Translations under genes and position numbers: made by a program
Notes under the pieces: model-generated
Told to the model about the DNA's origin: nothing
Database searches by the model: none
The model's input: only the letters and a program-made list of their open reading frames with translations
Part shown: one piece after another, positions 27,119-35,818 of the stretch
How positions within the stretch are numbered: position 1 is the stretch's first letter
How the letters are laid out: each line of letters starts with the position of its first letter
Source: Acholeplasmataceae bacterium
Lineage (GTDB): Bacteria; Bacillota_I; Bacilli_A; Acholeplasmatales; Acholeplasmataceae
DNA: 64,000 nt
Direction of reading: 5' to 3'
Assembly (NCBI GenBank): GCA_007692425.1
Contig: RECG01000006.1
Location: forward strand, 62,001 to 126,000

Positions 27119-29554
27119 GTGAAACGCTGGATTTTGCTGGCGATCGCGCTCGTCTTGTTAATTGTCAGCGCGATTTTCTATCTACCCGTCTTAAACTACG
27201 AAACGCCTTTGCACATCATTTTTCATGTCATGTTTCTGACAAGCTTGGTGCTTGTCTTTTTGGCTAGTTATTTCATGCTTCAATACGAAGACCATCAAAA
27301 AGTGCGGACCTTGCAAAACCGTTTGGCGATGTGGACCAAGCTTTCCTATCATGTCAATCAGGTGGGAGACGAGGTCTTCAACGAACTTCCCATCGGTATC
27401 TTGGCCATTGACGAGGATTATGAAATCAAATGGGCGAACCCCCACGCCAAGAGCATTTTCGATGCCAAAATCACAGGAAAAGATCTTGCAGATGTCCATG
27501 CCGGCCTGCATCAAGCGGCCGTCTCCAACAAAATGCATCTCACCCTTCCCATCAAGCAAGACATTTATGATGTCGTTTATCGGCCTGAATATCGCTTTTT
27601 CTATTTGTTCCTGGTCAGCGACAGAGAGAAGGTCAAGGATCAATATCAGAACCAAATTCCCGCCTTGGCCATCATCAATCTTGACAACCTCGATGAGGCC
27701 ATGGCAACCTTGGACGTCTCAGAGCAATCCAGCCTTAAGGGAGAGTACCTGGGTGTGATCGCCGACTGGGCTGCCAAATATAATGGTTACTTGAAACCCT
27801 ACAGTGATGAACGCTTACTGGTCATGGTCCACCGCAAGCAACTGAATTTGATGATTGAAGACAAATTCGATTTGCTTGAAAAGATCCGCCAGATTTCTCA
27901 ACAAAACCGGGTAAGGGTGACCCTTTCCCTCGGCATCGCCTCTTGGGATGTCAATTATGAAGAGTTGGCTGTTCATGCCCAAAATGCCATCGAGTTGGCT
28001 GAGAAACGTGGTGGCGACCAGGTCGTCGTCAACATCCAGGATCAAAAAATCATGTACTTTGGCGCGAAAAGCGATGCCACTGCGAAAAGTTCGAAAATCG
28101 GCGCACGTATCAACGCCCAGACCATCAAGGACTTCATCGACAACGCCAACAACGTGCTCATCATGGGGCATAACCAGGCTGATTTGGATGCCTATGGTTC
28201 GATGCTTGCCGTCTATCAGATGGCCAAGGTAAGCAAGAAAAACGTCTATATGGTCATCGAACCGGACAGACTTGATCAAACCGTCAATAAAATTCACGAA
28301 CGTCTGATGCGGGAAGGGCAGCACATGCAGGAGCGTTTCATTTCAATCGAGTCTGCCATGAAACTCGTCAACAATGAAAGTCTGCTCATCGTGCTCGATG
28401 CCCAGTCCCCAAAGGTGGTCATGAGTCCGGAACTGCTTGAAAAAGCATCCAAACTCGTCGTCATCGACCATCATCGGATCGGCGAAGAAGGCTTCAACGC
28501 GACGTTTTCATACATTGAACCTTATGCATCATCGACCATCGAACTGGTCATGGAACTAATGAACTTTTATAACATCGAAGAAGATATCGGATTGTCACCG
28601 TTGGAGGCGACCATCATGTATGGTGGTCTTGTCGTGGACACCAATAATTTCACCTATCGGACCGGATCACGCACATTCGAAGTCGCATCCAGACTCAAAG
28701 AACTCGGGGCCGACACGGCCGAGGTCAAGATCTGGCTCAGACGGGATTTGTTGAGGACGCTTGAAATCAACCGGCTCCTTTCACAAATCGATATCTTCCT
28801 GGACCGCTTTGCGTTTGTCGTGACCGAAGACATCTACGAGGACCGCATTCTTTTGGCACAAGTCGCGGATGCCGCTTTACAAATCAACGGGATCGATGCC
28901 GCCTTCACCATTGCCAGAATTGATGAAGACACCGTCGGTGTCAGCGCGCGTTCTTATCAGCAGATCAATGTCCAACTTTTGATGGAGTCGCTGGGTGGCG
29001 GCGGCCATTTGAGCAGTGCGGCCGCCCAAGTCAAAAAGACAGCCGTGAAAGATGTCTTTGAAAAATTGAAAGACCAGATAGAACTTGAATATGAGACAGG
29101 AGGAGAAACCATGAAAATCATCTTGCTGGAAGATGTCAAGGGAAAAGGCGCCAAGAATGATGTCATCGACGTCGCCAATGGCTTCGGCCAATTCCTGATC
29201 AATCAGAAGAAAGCGGTCATGGCAACCGAAGATCATCTTTCCAATGTCAACAAAATCAAAGAGGAAGCCCGCATGGATGCAGAACGTCATGTGGCGCTGA
29301 TGAACAAACTTAAAAGCGAAATCGACCAGAAAAAGGTGACCCTCGGTATCCAGATTGGTCAAGATGGAAAACTGTTTGGCAGCGTCACCACCAAACAGAT
29401 TGTCGAAGCGTTTGAGACCGCACACGGCATCTTGCTGGACAAGAAAAAAGTCGAACTTGACAGCGAAGTCAATTCGATTGGCATTTATACGGCCACGGTT
29501 AATCTCCACAAGGACATCAAAGCCCAGTTTGAAGTCCATATCGTTGAAAAGTAG
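27119..29554 (+). CDS. gdpP-rplI: GdpP c-di-AMP phosphodiesterase fused in frame to ribosomal protein L9
   Basis: 811 codons without a stop. Residues 1-60 hold two TM helices. They are followed by a degenerate PAS region (NELPIGILAIDEDYEIKWAN), a degenerate GGDEF region (about 175-305), a DHH phosphodiesterase domain (GHNQADLDAYGS; D450-H-H452) and a DHHA1 domain (SLGGGGHLSSAAAQ). These identify GdpP, which hydrolyses cyclic di-AMP. Residues 665-811 are a complete L9. No stop separates them, yet AGGAGGAG (29098-29105) stands 6 bases before the L9 ATG at 29111, so L9 may also be made alone. Mollicute genomes are known to carry such bifunctional signalling/L9 proteins. GTG 27119 is preceded by AGGTGG. 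The order gdpP-rplI-dnaB matches Bacillus yybT-rplI-dnaC. Confidence 0.92.
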   Translation: MKRWILLAIALVLLIVSAIFYLPVLNYETPLHIIFHVMFLTSLVLVFLASYFMLQYEDHQKVRTLQNRLAMWTKLSYHVNQVGDEVFNELPIGILAIDEDYEIKWANPHAKSIFDAKITGKDLADVHAGLHQAAVSNKMHLTLPIKQDIYDVVYRPEYRFFYLFLVSDREKVKDQYQNQIPALAIINLDNLDEAMATLDVSEQSSLKGEYLGVIADWAAKYNGYLKPYSDERLLVMVHRKQLNLMIEDKFDLLEKIRQISQQNRVRVTLSLGIASWDVNYEELAVHAQNAIELAEKRGGDQVVVNIQDQKIMYFGAKSDATAKSSKIGARINAQTIKDFIDNANNVLIMGHNQADLDAYGSMLAVYQMAKVSKKNVYMVIEPDRLDQTVNKIHERLMREGQHMQERFISIESAMKLVNNESLLIVLDAQSPKVVMSPELLEKASKLVVIDHHRIGEEGFNATFSYIEPYASSTIELVMELMNFYNIEEDIGLSPLEATIMYGGLVVDTNNFTYRTGSRTFEVASRLKELGADTAEVKIWLRRDLLRTLEINRLLSQIDIFLDRFAFVVTEDIYEDRILLAQVADAALQINGIDAAFTIARIDEDTVGVSARSYQQINVQLLMESLGGGGHLSSAAAQVKKTAVKDVFEKLKDQIELEYETGGETMKIILLEDVKGKGAKNDVIDVANGFGQFLINQKKAVMATEDHLSNVNKIKEEARMDAERHVALMNKLKSEIDQKKVTLGIQIGQDGKLFGSVTTKQIVEAFETAHGILLDKKKVELDSEVNSIGIYTATVNLHKDIKAQFEVHIVEK
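29111..29554 (+). CDS. rplI: 50S ribosomal protein L9 (internal start within the gdpP fusion)
   Basis: 147 residues, the full family length, from ATG 29111. N-terminal rRNA-binding domain MKIILLEDVKGKGAKND and NGFGQFLINQKKA, long connecting helix, and C-terminal domain GKLFGSVTTKQIVEAF. The strong ribosome site 6 bases upstream argues that free L9 is produced. A membrane-tethered L9 alone would be hard to reconcile with one copy per ribosome. Whether the long form is also translated or processed cannot be told from sequence. Confidence 0.85.
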   Translation: MKIILLEDVKGKGAKNDVIDVANGFGQFLINQKKAVMATEDHLSNVNKIKEEARMDAERHVALMNKLKSEIDQKKVTLGIQIGQDGKLFGSVTTKQIVEAFETAHGILLDKKKVELDSEVNSIGIYTATVNLHKDIKAQFEVHIVEK

Positions 29555-29563
29555 GTGATGATG

Positions 29564-30913
29564 ATGGCCAGAAGCCTGCCGTATCATCGTGAGGCGGAAC
29601 AATCCGTTCTCGGTTCCATCTTTCTTGATCCCAAACAAATCGCCATGGTCATGGACCGCTTGGAAAACCGTGATTTCTTTGAACAGGGACATATCCTGAT
29701 TTTTCAGGCGATGAAAGACCTTTACGAAGAAAACATGAACATCGACTATGCCAGTGTCGCATCACAACTCGAACAAGGACAAAACCTTGCCAAAGCGGGC
29801 GGAAAAAAATACCTCTTCGATCTTTCAGATGCGGTTCCGTCGACCGCCCACCTTGAGACATACATTGATTTGGTCAGAGGTGGATCGATCAAACGACAGG
29901 TCATTGATGTCACAGGCAAGATTCTCGAAGAAGGTTTTACAGGTGACATGGAAGCGAATGCTTATCTTGCCAGAGCGGAAGAAGAGATTTTTGCTTTGGC
30001 ACAAAAACGCAAAACATCCGAATTCGCCACGCTTTCGGAAATCATCAAAGAAGTCAAGACCAAGACCGAACGCAACCGCGATAAAAGCGGGGGCATCACC
30101 GGCCTGCGTTCGGGTTTTTCCAATCTTGACTCCATCACAGCGGGTTTTCAACCAGAAGAACTGATGATTTTGGCAGCCCGCCCATCAATGGGTAAAAGTG
30201 CGTTTGCCATGAATGCCGCCATCCAGGTAGCCAAACGCAATCAAGACGGTCAGGCACATGTGGCCATCTTCAGCCTGGAGATGAGCAATGAACAGCTGGC
30301 GGCCCGCATGTTGTCAGCCGAAGCCAATGTCAAAAACACGAAAATCAAGAGTGGTACACTGACCCCCAAGGAATGGCAATTTTTAGAAGGCGGCATGCAG
30401 TCGCTGGACAAGCTCAACATCGTATTTGACGACTCGGCGGCGGTCATGGTCAATGACATCCGCGCCAAATGCCGCAAGCTCAAACAGGAAAACAAACTTG
30501 ACTTTGTCGTGGTGGACTATTTGCAGTTGATCAAAGGCGATGAACGCGCCGGCAACCGTCAAGAGGAGGTCGCCCGCATCTCGCGTAGTCTCAAACAGAT
30601 GGCCCGCGAACTCAAAGTGCCGATTTTAGCACTTTCACAGCTTTCACGGGAAGTCGAAAAACGAGAAGATAAACGGCCATTGCTGGCCGACCTCAGGGAA
30701 TCGGGCAGCATCGAACAAGATGCGGACATCGTCATGTTCCTACATCGTCCGGACTACTATACCCGCACCGAGACACCAACCGGGGAAGTTGAACTGATCA
30801 TTGCCAAAAACCGACAAGGTCTGGCAGGCGTCACGCTCAAATTCCAGTTTGACACGGATTATAGCCGTTTTACAGCCAGAGCGGAGCGCGAGGACCTCAT
30901 TACCAAAGACTAA
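29564..30913 (+). CDS. dnaB: Replicative DNA helicase
   Basis: 449 residues, hexameric RecA-fold helicase at the replication fork (called DnaC in Bacillus). N-terminal DnaB domain (PYHREAEQSVLGSIFLD), linker, then C-terminal domain with Walker A ARPSMGKSAFAMN, the Glu motif IFSLEMSNEQL, Walker B VVVDYLQLI and SQLSREVEKR. No intein. Four in-frame starts lie in a row (GTG ATG ATG ATG from 29555). The last, ATG 29564, is 6 bases from AGGTG and best matches family starts. Confidence 0.97.
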   Translation: MARSLPYHREAEQSVLGSIFLDPKQIAMVMDRLENRDFFEQGHILIFQAMKDLYEENMNIDYASVASQLEQGQNLAKAGGKKYLFDLSDAVPSTAHLETYIDLVRGGSIKRQVIDVTGKILEEGFTGDMEANAYLARAEEEIFALAQKRKTSEFATLSEIIKEVKTKTERNRDKSGGITGLRSGFSNLDSITAGFQPEELMILAARPSMGKSAFAMNAAIQVAKRNQDGQAHVAIFSLEMSNEQLAARMLSAEANVKNTKIKSGTLTPKEWQFLEGGMQSLDKLNIVFDDSAAVMVNDIRAKCRKLKQENKLDFVVVDYLQLIKGDERAGNRQEEVARISRSLKQMARELKVPILALSQLSREVEKREDKRPLLADLRESGSIEQDADIVMFLHRPDYYTRTETPTGEVELIIAKNRQGLAGVTLKFQFDTDYSRFTARAEREDLITKD

Positions 30914-30915
30914 AC

Positions 30916-30946
30916 AAAAAAGGCACAACACATGTGCCTTTTTTTT
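30916..30946. terminator. Bidirectional terminator between dnaB and dps
   Basis: Six A, GGCACA (30922-30927), loop, TGTGCC (30933-30938), eight T. It serves the plus-strand dnaB unit and the convergent dps gene. Confidence 0.92.
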
Positions 30947-30957
30947 GAAATCAATGA

Positions 30958-31392
30958 TTAACGCAGTGTGAAGTCCAACATCCAGATGGTCTTCTCGAAA
31001 CCGGCGATGGTGCCAATCAACAGATCAGCAGTCTGCTCATCTTCAAGTTCCTGTGAAAGCACCGTGGCGGCTTTCATTTCCTTGACCATCAACTTCATGT
31101 CGTTCATGACGTCTCTGACCATGTCAAGGGCGCCATCAATGCCTGATGCTTCTTTCAAGGATGTTTTTTCCAAATAAGCTTTCATCGTGGAGGCGGGTTT
31201 GCCACCAATGGTCAGAAGTCTCTCGCCGAAAGCGTCATACAGTTCGTTGACTTCATCATAAAGTTCTTCAAATTTGACGTGCAAGGCAAAGAAGTTTGGC
31301 CCGGTCACATACCAATGGTAATGATGTAACTTGGTGAAGAACACGCTCAGGTTCGCGACCTGCTTGTCTAATGCTTGATACAGTTTTTCCAT
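30958..31392 (-). CDS. dps: Dps-family ferritin-like DNA/iron protection protein
   Basis: 144 residues. Ferroxidase residues expected at the dimer interface are all present with Listeria Dps spacing: His26, His38, Glu42, Asp53 and Glu57 (from HHYHWYVTGPNFFALH to DAFGER). Should oxidise Fe2+ with H2O2 and store iron as a dodecamer. The N-terminus is short without a Lys-rich tail, so direct DNA binding is doubtful. Monocistronic on the minus strand, with its own promoter and a shared terminator. Confidence 0.92.
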   Translation of the reverse strand: MEKLYQALDKQVANLSVFFTKLHHYHWYVTGPNFFALHVKFEELYDEVNELYDAFGERLLTIGGKPASTMKAYLEKTSLKEASGIDGALDMVRDVMNDMKLMVKEMKAATVLSQELEDEQTADLLIGTIAGFEKTIWMLDFTLR

Positions 31393-31428
31393 ATTATTTT
31401 CAGTCCTTTCATTTGATTAACCATCAAT

Positions 31429-31457
31429 ATTATACCACAAGCAACATGCTTAAACAA
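31429..31457 (-). promoter_or_regulatory. Promoter of dps
   Basis: On the minus strand TTGTTT (31452-31457), 17-base spacer, TATAAT (31429-31434) with an upstream TGG extension. The A/T-rich core resembles half of a PerR box, but a full palindrome is not present. Confidence 0.65.
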
Positions 31458-31511
31458 GCAATGAACATCAGATGAAACACAATGAAATGAATGGATAAAT
31501 CATGAATAATG

Positions 31512-31520
31512 TGGTAAAAT
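31512..31520 (+). promoter_or_regulatory. Extended -10 before prfA
   Basis: TGGTAAAAT ends 18 bases before the prfA ATG. The -35 region (TGGATA at 31492) is weak. Confidence 0.5.
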
Positions 31521-31538
31521 TTATCAATAGGTGATGAC

Positions 31539-32603
31539 ATGTTTGAACGTTTGGAACTCATCGAAAAACAATATCAGGATATCCTGGACCAACTGTCGAA
31601 GGGCAAGCTTGAAGTCAAAGAGATGACGACGCTGCTCAAACAGTCCAGCGACCTTCAAGAAACGGTTGAAACCTACCGTTTTTTCAAATTGAAACGGGCC
31701 GAACTTGATGAACTGTCGTCATTGGCCGATGAGGAACATGATCCGGACCTGGCCGAGATGATGCGTCATGAGCTTGACGTGTTGAAAAACACGCTTGCCG
31801 ATATCGAGGAGAAGCTGAAAATATTGTTGCTGCCCAAAGATCCCAATGATGCCAAGAATGTCGTCATGGAAATCAAGGGAGCGGCCGGTGGCGACGAAGG
31901 CAACCTGTTTGCCGGCGACCTCTTTAAAATGTATGGCCGTTATGCCGAATCACGTGGTTGGAACATTGAAATACTCAATGCGATGGAAGGCGCTGTAGGC
32001 GGATACACGTCCATCGAGTTCGTGATCAGCGGTAAACTGGTCTATTCATTGATGAAATATGAATCCGGAACCCACCGTGTCCAACGTGTGCCGGAAACCG
32101 AATCGCAAGGACGCATCCATACTTCGACAGCGGTTGTGCTGGTCATGCCTGAAGCGGAAGAAGTCGAGCTTGATGTCAAATGGGACGATATCCGTGTGGA
32201 CACGTTCAATTCAAGCGGACCGGGCGGGCAATCGGTCAATACCACGAAATCCGCGGTCCGTCTGACCCATCTGCCCACCAATATCGTCGCATCATGTCAA
32301 GAGGGCAAGAGCCAGCATGACAACAAAGACAAGGCTTTCCGTTTACTGAAAACGCGCATTTATGACAATGCCATTGAAGCACAACTCGAAAAAGAAGGCG
32401 CGGCACGCAGGTCCTTGATCGGCCGCGGCGACCGCAGCGAGAAAATCAGAACCTATAATTATCCTCAAAACCGGGTCACTGACCATCGCATCGGCTTGAC
32501 ATTGCAGCGGTTGGATGTCATCATGGAAGGCAAACTTGATCTTGTTCTCGAACCACTATTGAACGAATTTCAGAAGCAACAACTGACAGGGGAAGCGACG
32601 TGA
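31539..32603 (+). CDS. prfA: Peptide chain release factor 1
   Basis: 354 residues; recognises UAA/UAG. The stop-codon reading tripeptide is P-E-T in HRVQRVPETESQGR, and the peptidyl-hydrolysis motif is G229-G-Q231 in SSGPGGQSVNTT. Starts in the prfA-prmC-tsaC order of Firmicutes; the stop overlaps the prmC GTG start, which couples RF1 with its own methyltransferase. AGGTGATG precedes ATG 31539. Confidence 0.98.
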   Translation: MFERLELIEKQYQDILDQLSKGKLEVKEMTTLLKQSSDLQETVETYRFFKLKRAELDELSSLADEEHDPDLAEMMRHELDVLKNTLADIEEKLKILLLPKDPNDAKNVVMEIKGAAGGDEGNLFAGDLFKMYGRYAESRGWNIEILNAMEGAVGGYTSIEFVISGKLVYSLMKYESGTHRVQRVPETESQGRIHTSTAVVLVMPEAEEVELDVKWDDIRVDTFNSSGPGGQSVNTTKSAVRLTHLPTNIVASCQEGKSQHDNKDKAFRLLKTRIYDNAIEAQLEKEGAARRSLIGRGDRSEKIRTYNYPQNRVTDHRIGLTLQRLDVIMEGKLDLVLEPLLNEFQKQQLTGEAT

Positions 32604-33448
32604 CATACGAAGCCTTGCTCAAGGAAGCCTACGTCAAGGCTGACCGGCATCACAAGGAAAGAGAAGCAGTCAAGTTGTTGTTGATGGAGTTGTCCCATCA
32701 AACGCCATCTTCCTTTTTCATGAATCAAAAGACAGAGGTTGATGATGAGATGGTGTCACGCTTTCGAACCGCGCTCGACCGATATGTGCATCAGCACATT
32801 CCGGTCCAACATCTGATCGGCCATGCCTGGTTTTTCGGATATCCCCTGACTGTCAACGAACACGTCTTGATTCCGCGTGGTGAAACCGAACAACTCGTCG
32901 AACATGTCTTGCACATGATTGACACCTGGTTTGATCAAGATCATGTCGACGTGCTTGACCTTGGGACAGGGAGCGGATGCATCGGTCTGACCATTGCCCT
33001 GGAAGCACCACACGCGATCGTGACCATGAGTGACATCAGCACCAAAGCACTCGAGGTTGCCACCATGAATCGTGACAAGCTCGGTGCGAAAGCAACCTTG
33101 ATACAAAGCGATTTGTTTTCAGCCATTCAGGGCACTTATGACATCATTGTCTCGAACCCCCCTTACATTCCGCGAAACGAACCCGTCGATGAAATCGTGG
33201 GGAAAGAGCCCTACATGGCGCTTTATGGTGGTGAGCAAGGCATTGAGTTTTATGAGCATATTCTCGAGCATGCCAACCATTATCTCAAGCCAAAAGGACT
33301 GATTGCCTTTGAACATGGCGATCGTCAAAAAGAAGCGATTCATACCATTGCCTGCCGTTATCTTGACAACATCGCCGTCATCCAGAAAAAAGATCTTGCT
33401 GGAAAAGACCGCTTCACATTCATTGGCACCGGAGGTATCCTGAAATGA
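32600..33448 (+). CDS. prmC: Release factor glutamine methyltransferase
   Basis: 282 residues. N5-methylates the GGQ glutamine of RF1/RF2. N-terminal helical RF-binding domain, then AdoMet-binding VLDLGTGSGCIGL and the Gln-binding NPPY in VSNPPYIPRNEP. GTG 32600 overlaps the prfA stop; the stop overlaps tsaC (ATGA). Confidence 0.97.
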   Translation: MTYEALLKEAYVKADRHHKEREAVKLLLMELSHQTPSSFFMNQKTEVDDEMVSRFRTALDRYVHQHIPVQHLIGHAWFFGYPLTVNEHVLIPRGETEQLVEHVLHMIDTWFDQDHVDVLDLGTGSGCIGLTIALEAPHAIVTMSDISTKALEVATMNRDKLGAKATLIQSDLFSAIQGTYDIIVSNPPYIPRNEPVDEIVGKEPYMALYGGEQGIEFYEHILEHANHYLKPKGLIAFEHGDRQKEAIHTIACRYLDNIAVIQKKDLAGKDRFTFIGTGGILK

Positions 33449-34023
33449 AAAAAGGTGATATCATCGTCGTTCCGACAGATACGGTTTATGGACTTGCCGC
33501 CTGTTTATATGACGACCAGGCGTTAGAGAAAATTTATGAAATCAAGGGGCGCGAACAATCCAAGCAGATTGCCATCCTTTGTGCAAACATCGGCCAACTC
33601 GAGGGTATTGTCCGGATTGACGAGGCAAGCAGGGCTTTGATGGAAGCGTTCTGGCCAGGGTCTTTGACCATTGTCATGAAGACGACAGAACAGCATAAGC
33701 AAAAGACCGGCGAGGATACCATCGCCGTCAGAATGCCAAAGCACCGTTACTTGTTGAATCTGATCGAGGTCAGAGGCGTGCTCAGGGTCACGAGCTTGAA
33801 TAAAAGTGGTGAACCCCCTTTGCACAACATCAAAGACATCCATTGTCAATATGGTGATCTGGTCTCCGAAATCCACACCCAGGATGAAACGGTTGCCAGC
33901 CAAATCGCGTCGACGATTGTCGATGTGACAACAGGTAGGGTCAACATGATCAGACAAGGGTCGATCACCGTCGATGACATCAATAAAGTCATCAGTGGAA
34001 CATCATCAAAGAAACAAGATTAA
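33445..34023 (+). CDS. tsaC: Threonylcarbamoyl-AMP synthase (TsaC/Sua5/YwlC family)
   Basis: 192 residues. Makes L-threonylcarbamoyladenylate from Thr, bicarbonate and ATP for t6A37 of ANN-decoding tRNAs. YrdC fold signatures: VVPTDTVYGLAA, EIKGREQSKQIAIL and FWPGSLTIVM. It is the short TsaC-type form; the C-terminal Sua5 domain is absent. The Ser/Thr-binding region RVTSLNKSGEPP is slightly divergent (SLNKSGE for the common SAN.SG). ATGA overlap with prmC. Confidence 0.92.
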   Translation: MKKGDIIVVPTDTVYGLAACLYDDQALEKIYEIKGREQSKQIAILCANIGQLEGIVRIDEASRALMEAFWPGSLTIVMKTTEQHKQKTGEDTIAVRMPKHRYLLNLIEVRGVLRVTSLNKSGEPPLHNIKDIHCQYGDLVSEIHTQDETVASQIASTIVDVTTGRVNMIRQGSITVDDINKVISGTSSKKQD

Positions 34024-34045
34024 AGTCTCTTCTTGAGACTTTTTT
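34023..34045 (+). terminator. Terminator after tsaC
   Basis: AAGTCTC (34023-34029), TTCTT loop, GAGACTT (34035-34041), T tract. It begins at the last base of the tsaC stop codon. Confidence 0.9.
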
Positions 34046-34104
34046 GTGCATCAGGACTTTTCCTTGAGATGGTCGATTTCAAAGCATAAAAACATTGGTT
34101 TTTA

Positions 34105-34113
34105 TGTTATAAT
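34105..34113 (+). promoter_or_regulatory. Extended -10 promoter of rpiB-upp-atp unit
   Basis: TGTTATAAT (TATAAT at 34108-34113), 31 bases before rpiB. No further terminator or clear promoter is seen until 43.77 kb, so the ATP synthase genes may be read from here. Confidence 0.65.
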
Positions 34114-34143
34114 AGTGAATAGGTCAAACAGAGGAGTGATGAT

Positions 34144-34587
34144 ATGCGCATTGCCATTGGCAGCGATCATGGTGGCTATCTGTTGAAAGAACATCTCAAA
34201 AAGTGGCTTGGACAAAACAAGTTGGCTTTTGATGATTTCGGTGCTGACGGACCTGCATCTGTCGACTATCCTGATTTTGGTAAACACGTGGCAAGGGCAG
34301 TTGTCAAAGGCCAATATGATTTTGGCATCATCATCTGCGGGACCGGCATCGGCATCAGCATTGCCGCCAACAAAGTCAAAGGAGCCCGCGCCGCCCTCGT
34401 CTATGATGAAGAAACAGCATGCTTGGCCAAACAACATAACAACGCGAACATCATCGCACTCGGCGGACGGACCACGTCCAACGAACGTGCAGAGCAAATC
34501 ATCAAGGCTTACATGAATGCCACCTATGAATCCAGACATCAACCACGCATTCAGAAGATCTCAGACATCGAGGAGGAAGAAACATGA
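34144..34587 (+). CDS. rpiB: Ribose-5-phosphate isomerase B
   Basis: 147 residues, RpiB/LacAB fold. Interconverts ribulose 5-phosphate and ribose 5-phosphate. Seen: [32 protein letters not shown] (anion loop), and [15 protein letters not shown]. The usual catalytic Cys is in IIICGTG. It can feed PRPP for upp and use ribose 5-phosphate from PsuG. GAGGAG precedes ATG 34144; ATGA overlap with upp. Confidence 0.93.
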   Translation: MRIAIGSDHGGYLLKEHLKKWLGQNKLAFDDFGADGPASVDYPDFGKHVARAVVKGQYDFGIIICGTGIGISIAANKVKGARAALVYDEETACLAKQHNNANIIALGGRTTSNERAEQIIKAYMNATYESRHQPRIQKISDIEEEET

Positions 34588-35210
34588 GCAAGGTCGTCAT
34601 CCTTAATCATCCCTTGATTGACCATAAAATGACCAAGATTCGTGATAAGCGGACAGGGACCAAGGAGTTCAGGGAAAGCGTCTCTGAAGTCGGCGGATTG
34701 ATCACCTATGAAATCACCCGCGATCTAAGCACCCGCGCCAAAACAATCGAGACACCGATTTGTGAGACCACGGCGTACGAACTTGAAAAACAAGTGCTCA
34801 TTATTCCTATCTTGCGTGCCGGTCTTGGCATGGTTGAAGGTATCCATAACATTATTCCCACAGCTAAAATCGGCCATATCGGGCTTTACCGTAACGAGGA
34901 AACCTTGGAGCCTCATGTCTATTATTCGAAGTTTCCGAAAGATATCAAAGACAGTGTCATCCTGGTGGTCGATCCAATGCTCGCCACGGGTGGCTCAGCA
35001 TCGAAAACCATTGACATTTTAAAAATGAACGGCGCGTGTGACATCCGTTATGTCGGACTGGTCGGATGTCCGGAAGGTGTCGCTCGCTTGCAAAAAGACC
35101 ATCCGGATGTCAGCATATACCTGGCAGCGCTTGACGATCATTTGAACGAAAAGGGCTATATCGTTCCGGGACTTGGAGATTGCGGGGATCGTTTGTTTGG
35201 CACGAAATAA
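34584..35210 (+). CDS. upp: Uracil phosphoribosyltransferase
   Basis: 208 residues; uracil + PRPP to UMP. Seen: [26 protein letters not shown], the PRPP loop [10 protein letters not shown], and the C-terminal uracil-recognising [18 protein letters not shown]. Directly upstream of the atp genes, as in Bacillus. Confidence 0.98.
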   Translation: MSKVVILNHPLIDHKMTKIRDKRTGTKEFRESVSEVGGLITYEITRDLSTRAKTIETPICETTAYELEKQVLIIPILRAGLGMVEGIHNIIPTAKIGHIGLYRNEETLEPHVYYSKFPKDIKDSVILVVDPMLATGGSASKTIDILKMNGACDIRYVGLVGCPEGVARLQKDHPDVSIYLAALDDHLNEKGYIVPGLGDCGDRLFGTK

Positions 35211-35226
35211 GGGAAAACGTATTTTC

Positions 35227-35430
35227 ATGCTCTACCTCCTGGTCATGCAGTTGATTTTCACCGTGATCGGGTTGTCATTGCTGGGTATCTACATCGGCAT
35301 GAAAATGGATCCTGACGGAACCTTGCCGACCGTGTTAGGTGCAACCGGTTTGTTTCTCGGCATCATCGTCAGTTTTTTTACCATCCTTCAATTTATCAAA
35401 AGTGAGGAACGTTATGAAAGACGCTCATAA
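35227..35430 (+). CDS. atpZ: AtpZ-like small two-TM protein
   Basis: 67 residues with two hydrophobic helices separated by KMDPDGTLPTV. This is the pattern of AtpZ proteins found before atpI in many F-ATPase operons (reported to help Mg2+/Ca2+ transport or assembly). ATG 35227 with AGGGAA 11 bases upstream. The last 17 bases overlap atpI. Family assignment rests on pattern and position. Confidence 0.75.
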   Translation: MLYLLVMQLIFTVIGLSLLGIYIGMKMDPDGTLPTVLGATGLFLGIIVSFFTILQFIKSEERYERRS

Positions 35431-35818
35431 AATTGGTTTGATCGCCATCGGTTATGCTGTCATTCTGACCTTGGCCACCCTCATTTTTTATCCGGATTAT
35501 ATGGCTTGGGCGGTGCTTGGTGCCGCCACAGCCCTTTTCAATCATAGCCAGATGATTCACATCACCAAAGGCAAATATTCGACAGAACGTTTGTTGTTGC
35601 ATTTGTTTCAACGCTATATTCTCTATATCATCATTATTGCCGTGGCCTGGTTTTCCACCAGGGAACAGGAAACAATCATCATGACACAGACCTTCGTGTT
35701 TCTTTTGTTGGGGTTCATCTCCGTCAAGGTCGGTGCCATCATTTTTGCCACACCTTTGTTCAAAAAGAACGAAACCCCTGAAGAGGAGGCGCAGACCGAT
35801 GATGCAGCAAGTGACTGA
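35414..35818 (+). CDS. atpI: ATP synthase subunit I
   Basis: 134 residues, four predicted TM helices (GLIAIGYAVILTLATLIFY; WAVLGAATALFN; YILYIIIIAVAWF; TFVFLLLGFISVKVGAIIF) and an acidic C-terminal tail. AtpI helps assemble the c ring. GAGGAA lies 5 bases before ATG 35414. It overlaps both atpZ and atpB, so translation is coupled. Sequence conservation in this family is low, so position weighs heavily. Confidence 0.8.
   Translation: MKDAHKIGLIAIGYAVILTLATLIFYPDYMAWAVLGAATALFNHSQMIHITKGKYSTERLLLHLFQRYILYIIIIAVAWFSTREQETIIMTQTFVFLLLGFISVKVGAIIFATPLFKKNETPEEEAQTDDAASD

Noticed and set aside
31429-31457. PerR operator at dps
   Set aside because: Only the left half resembles TTATAATNATTATAA; the symmetric half is missing.
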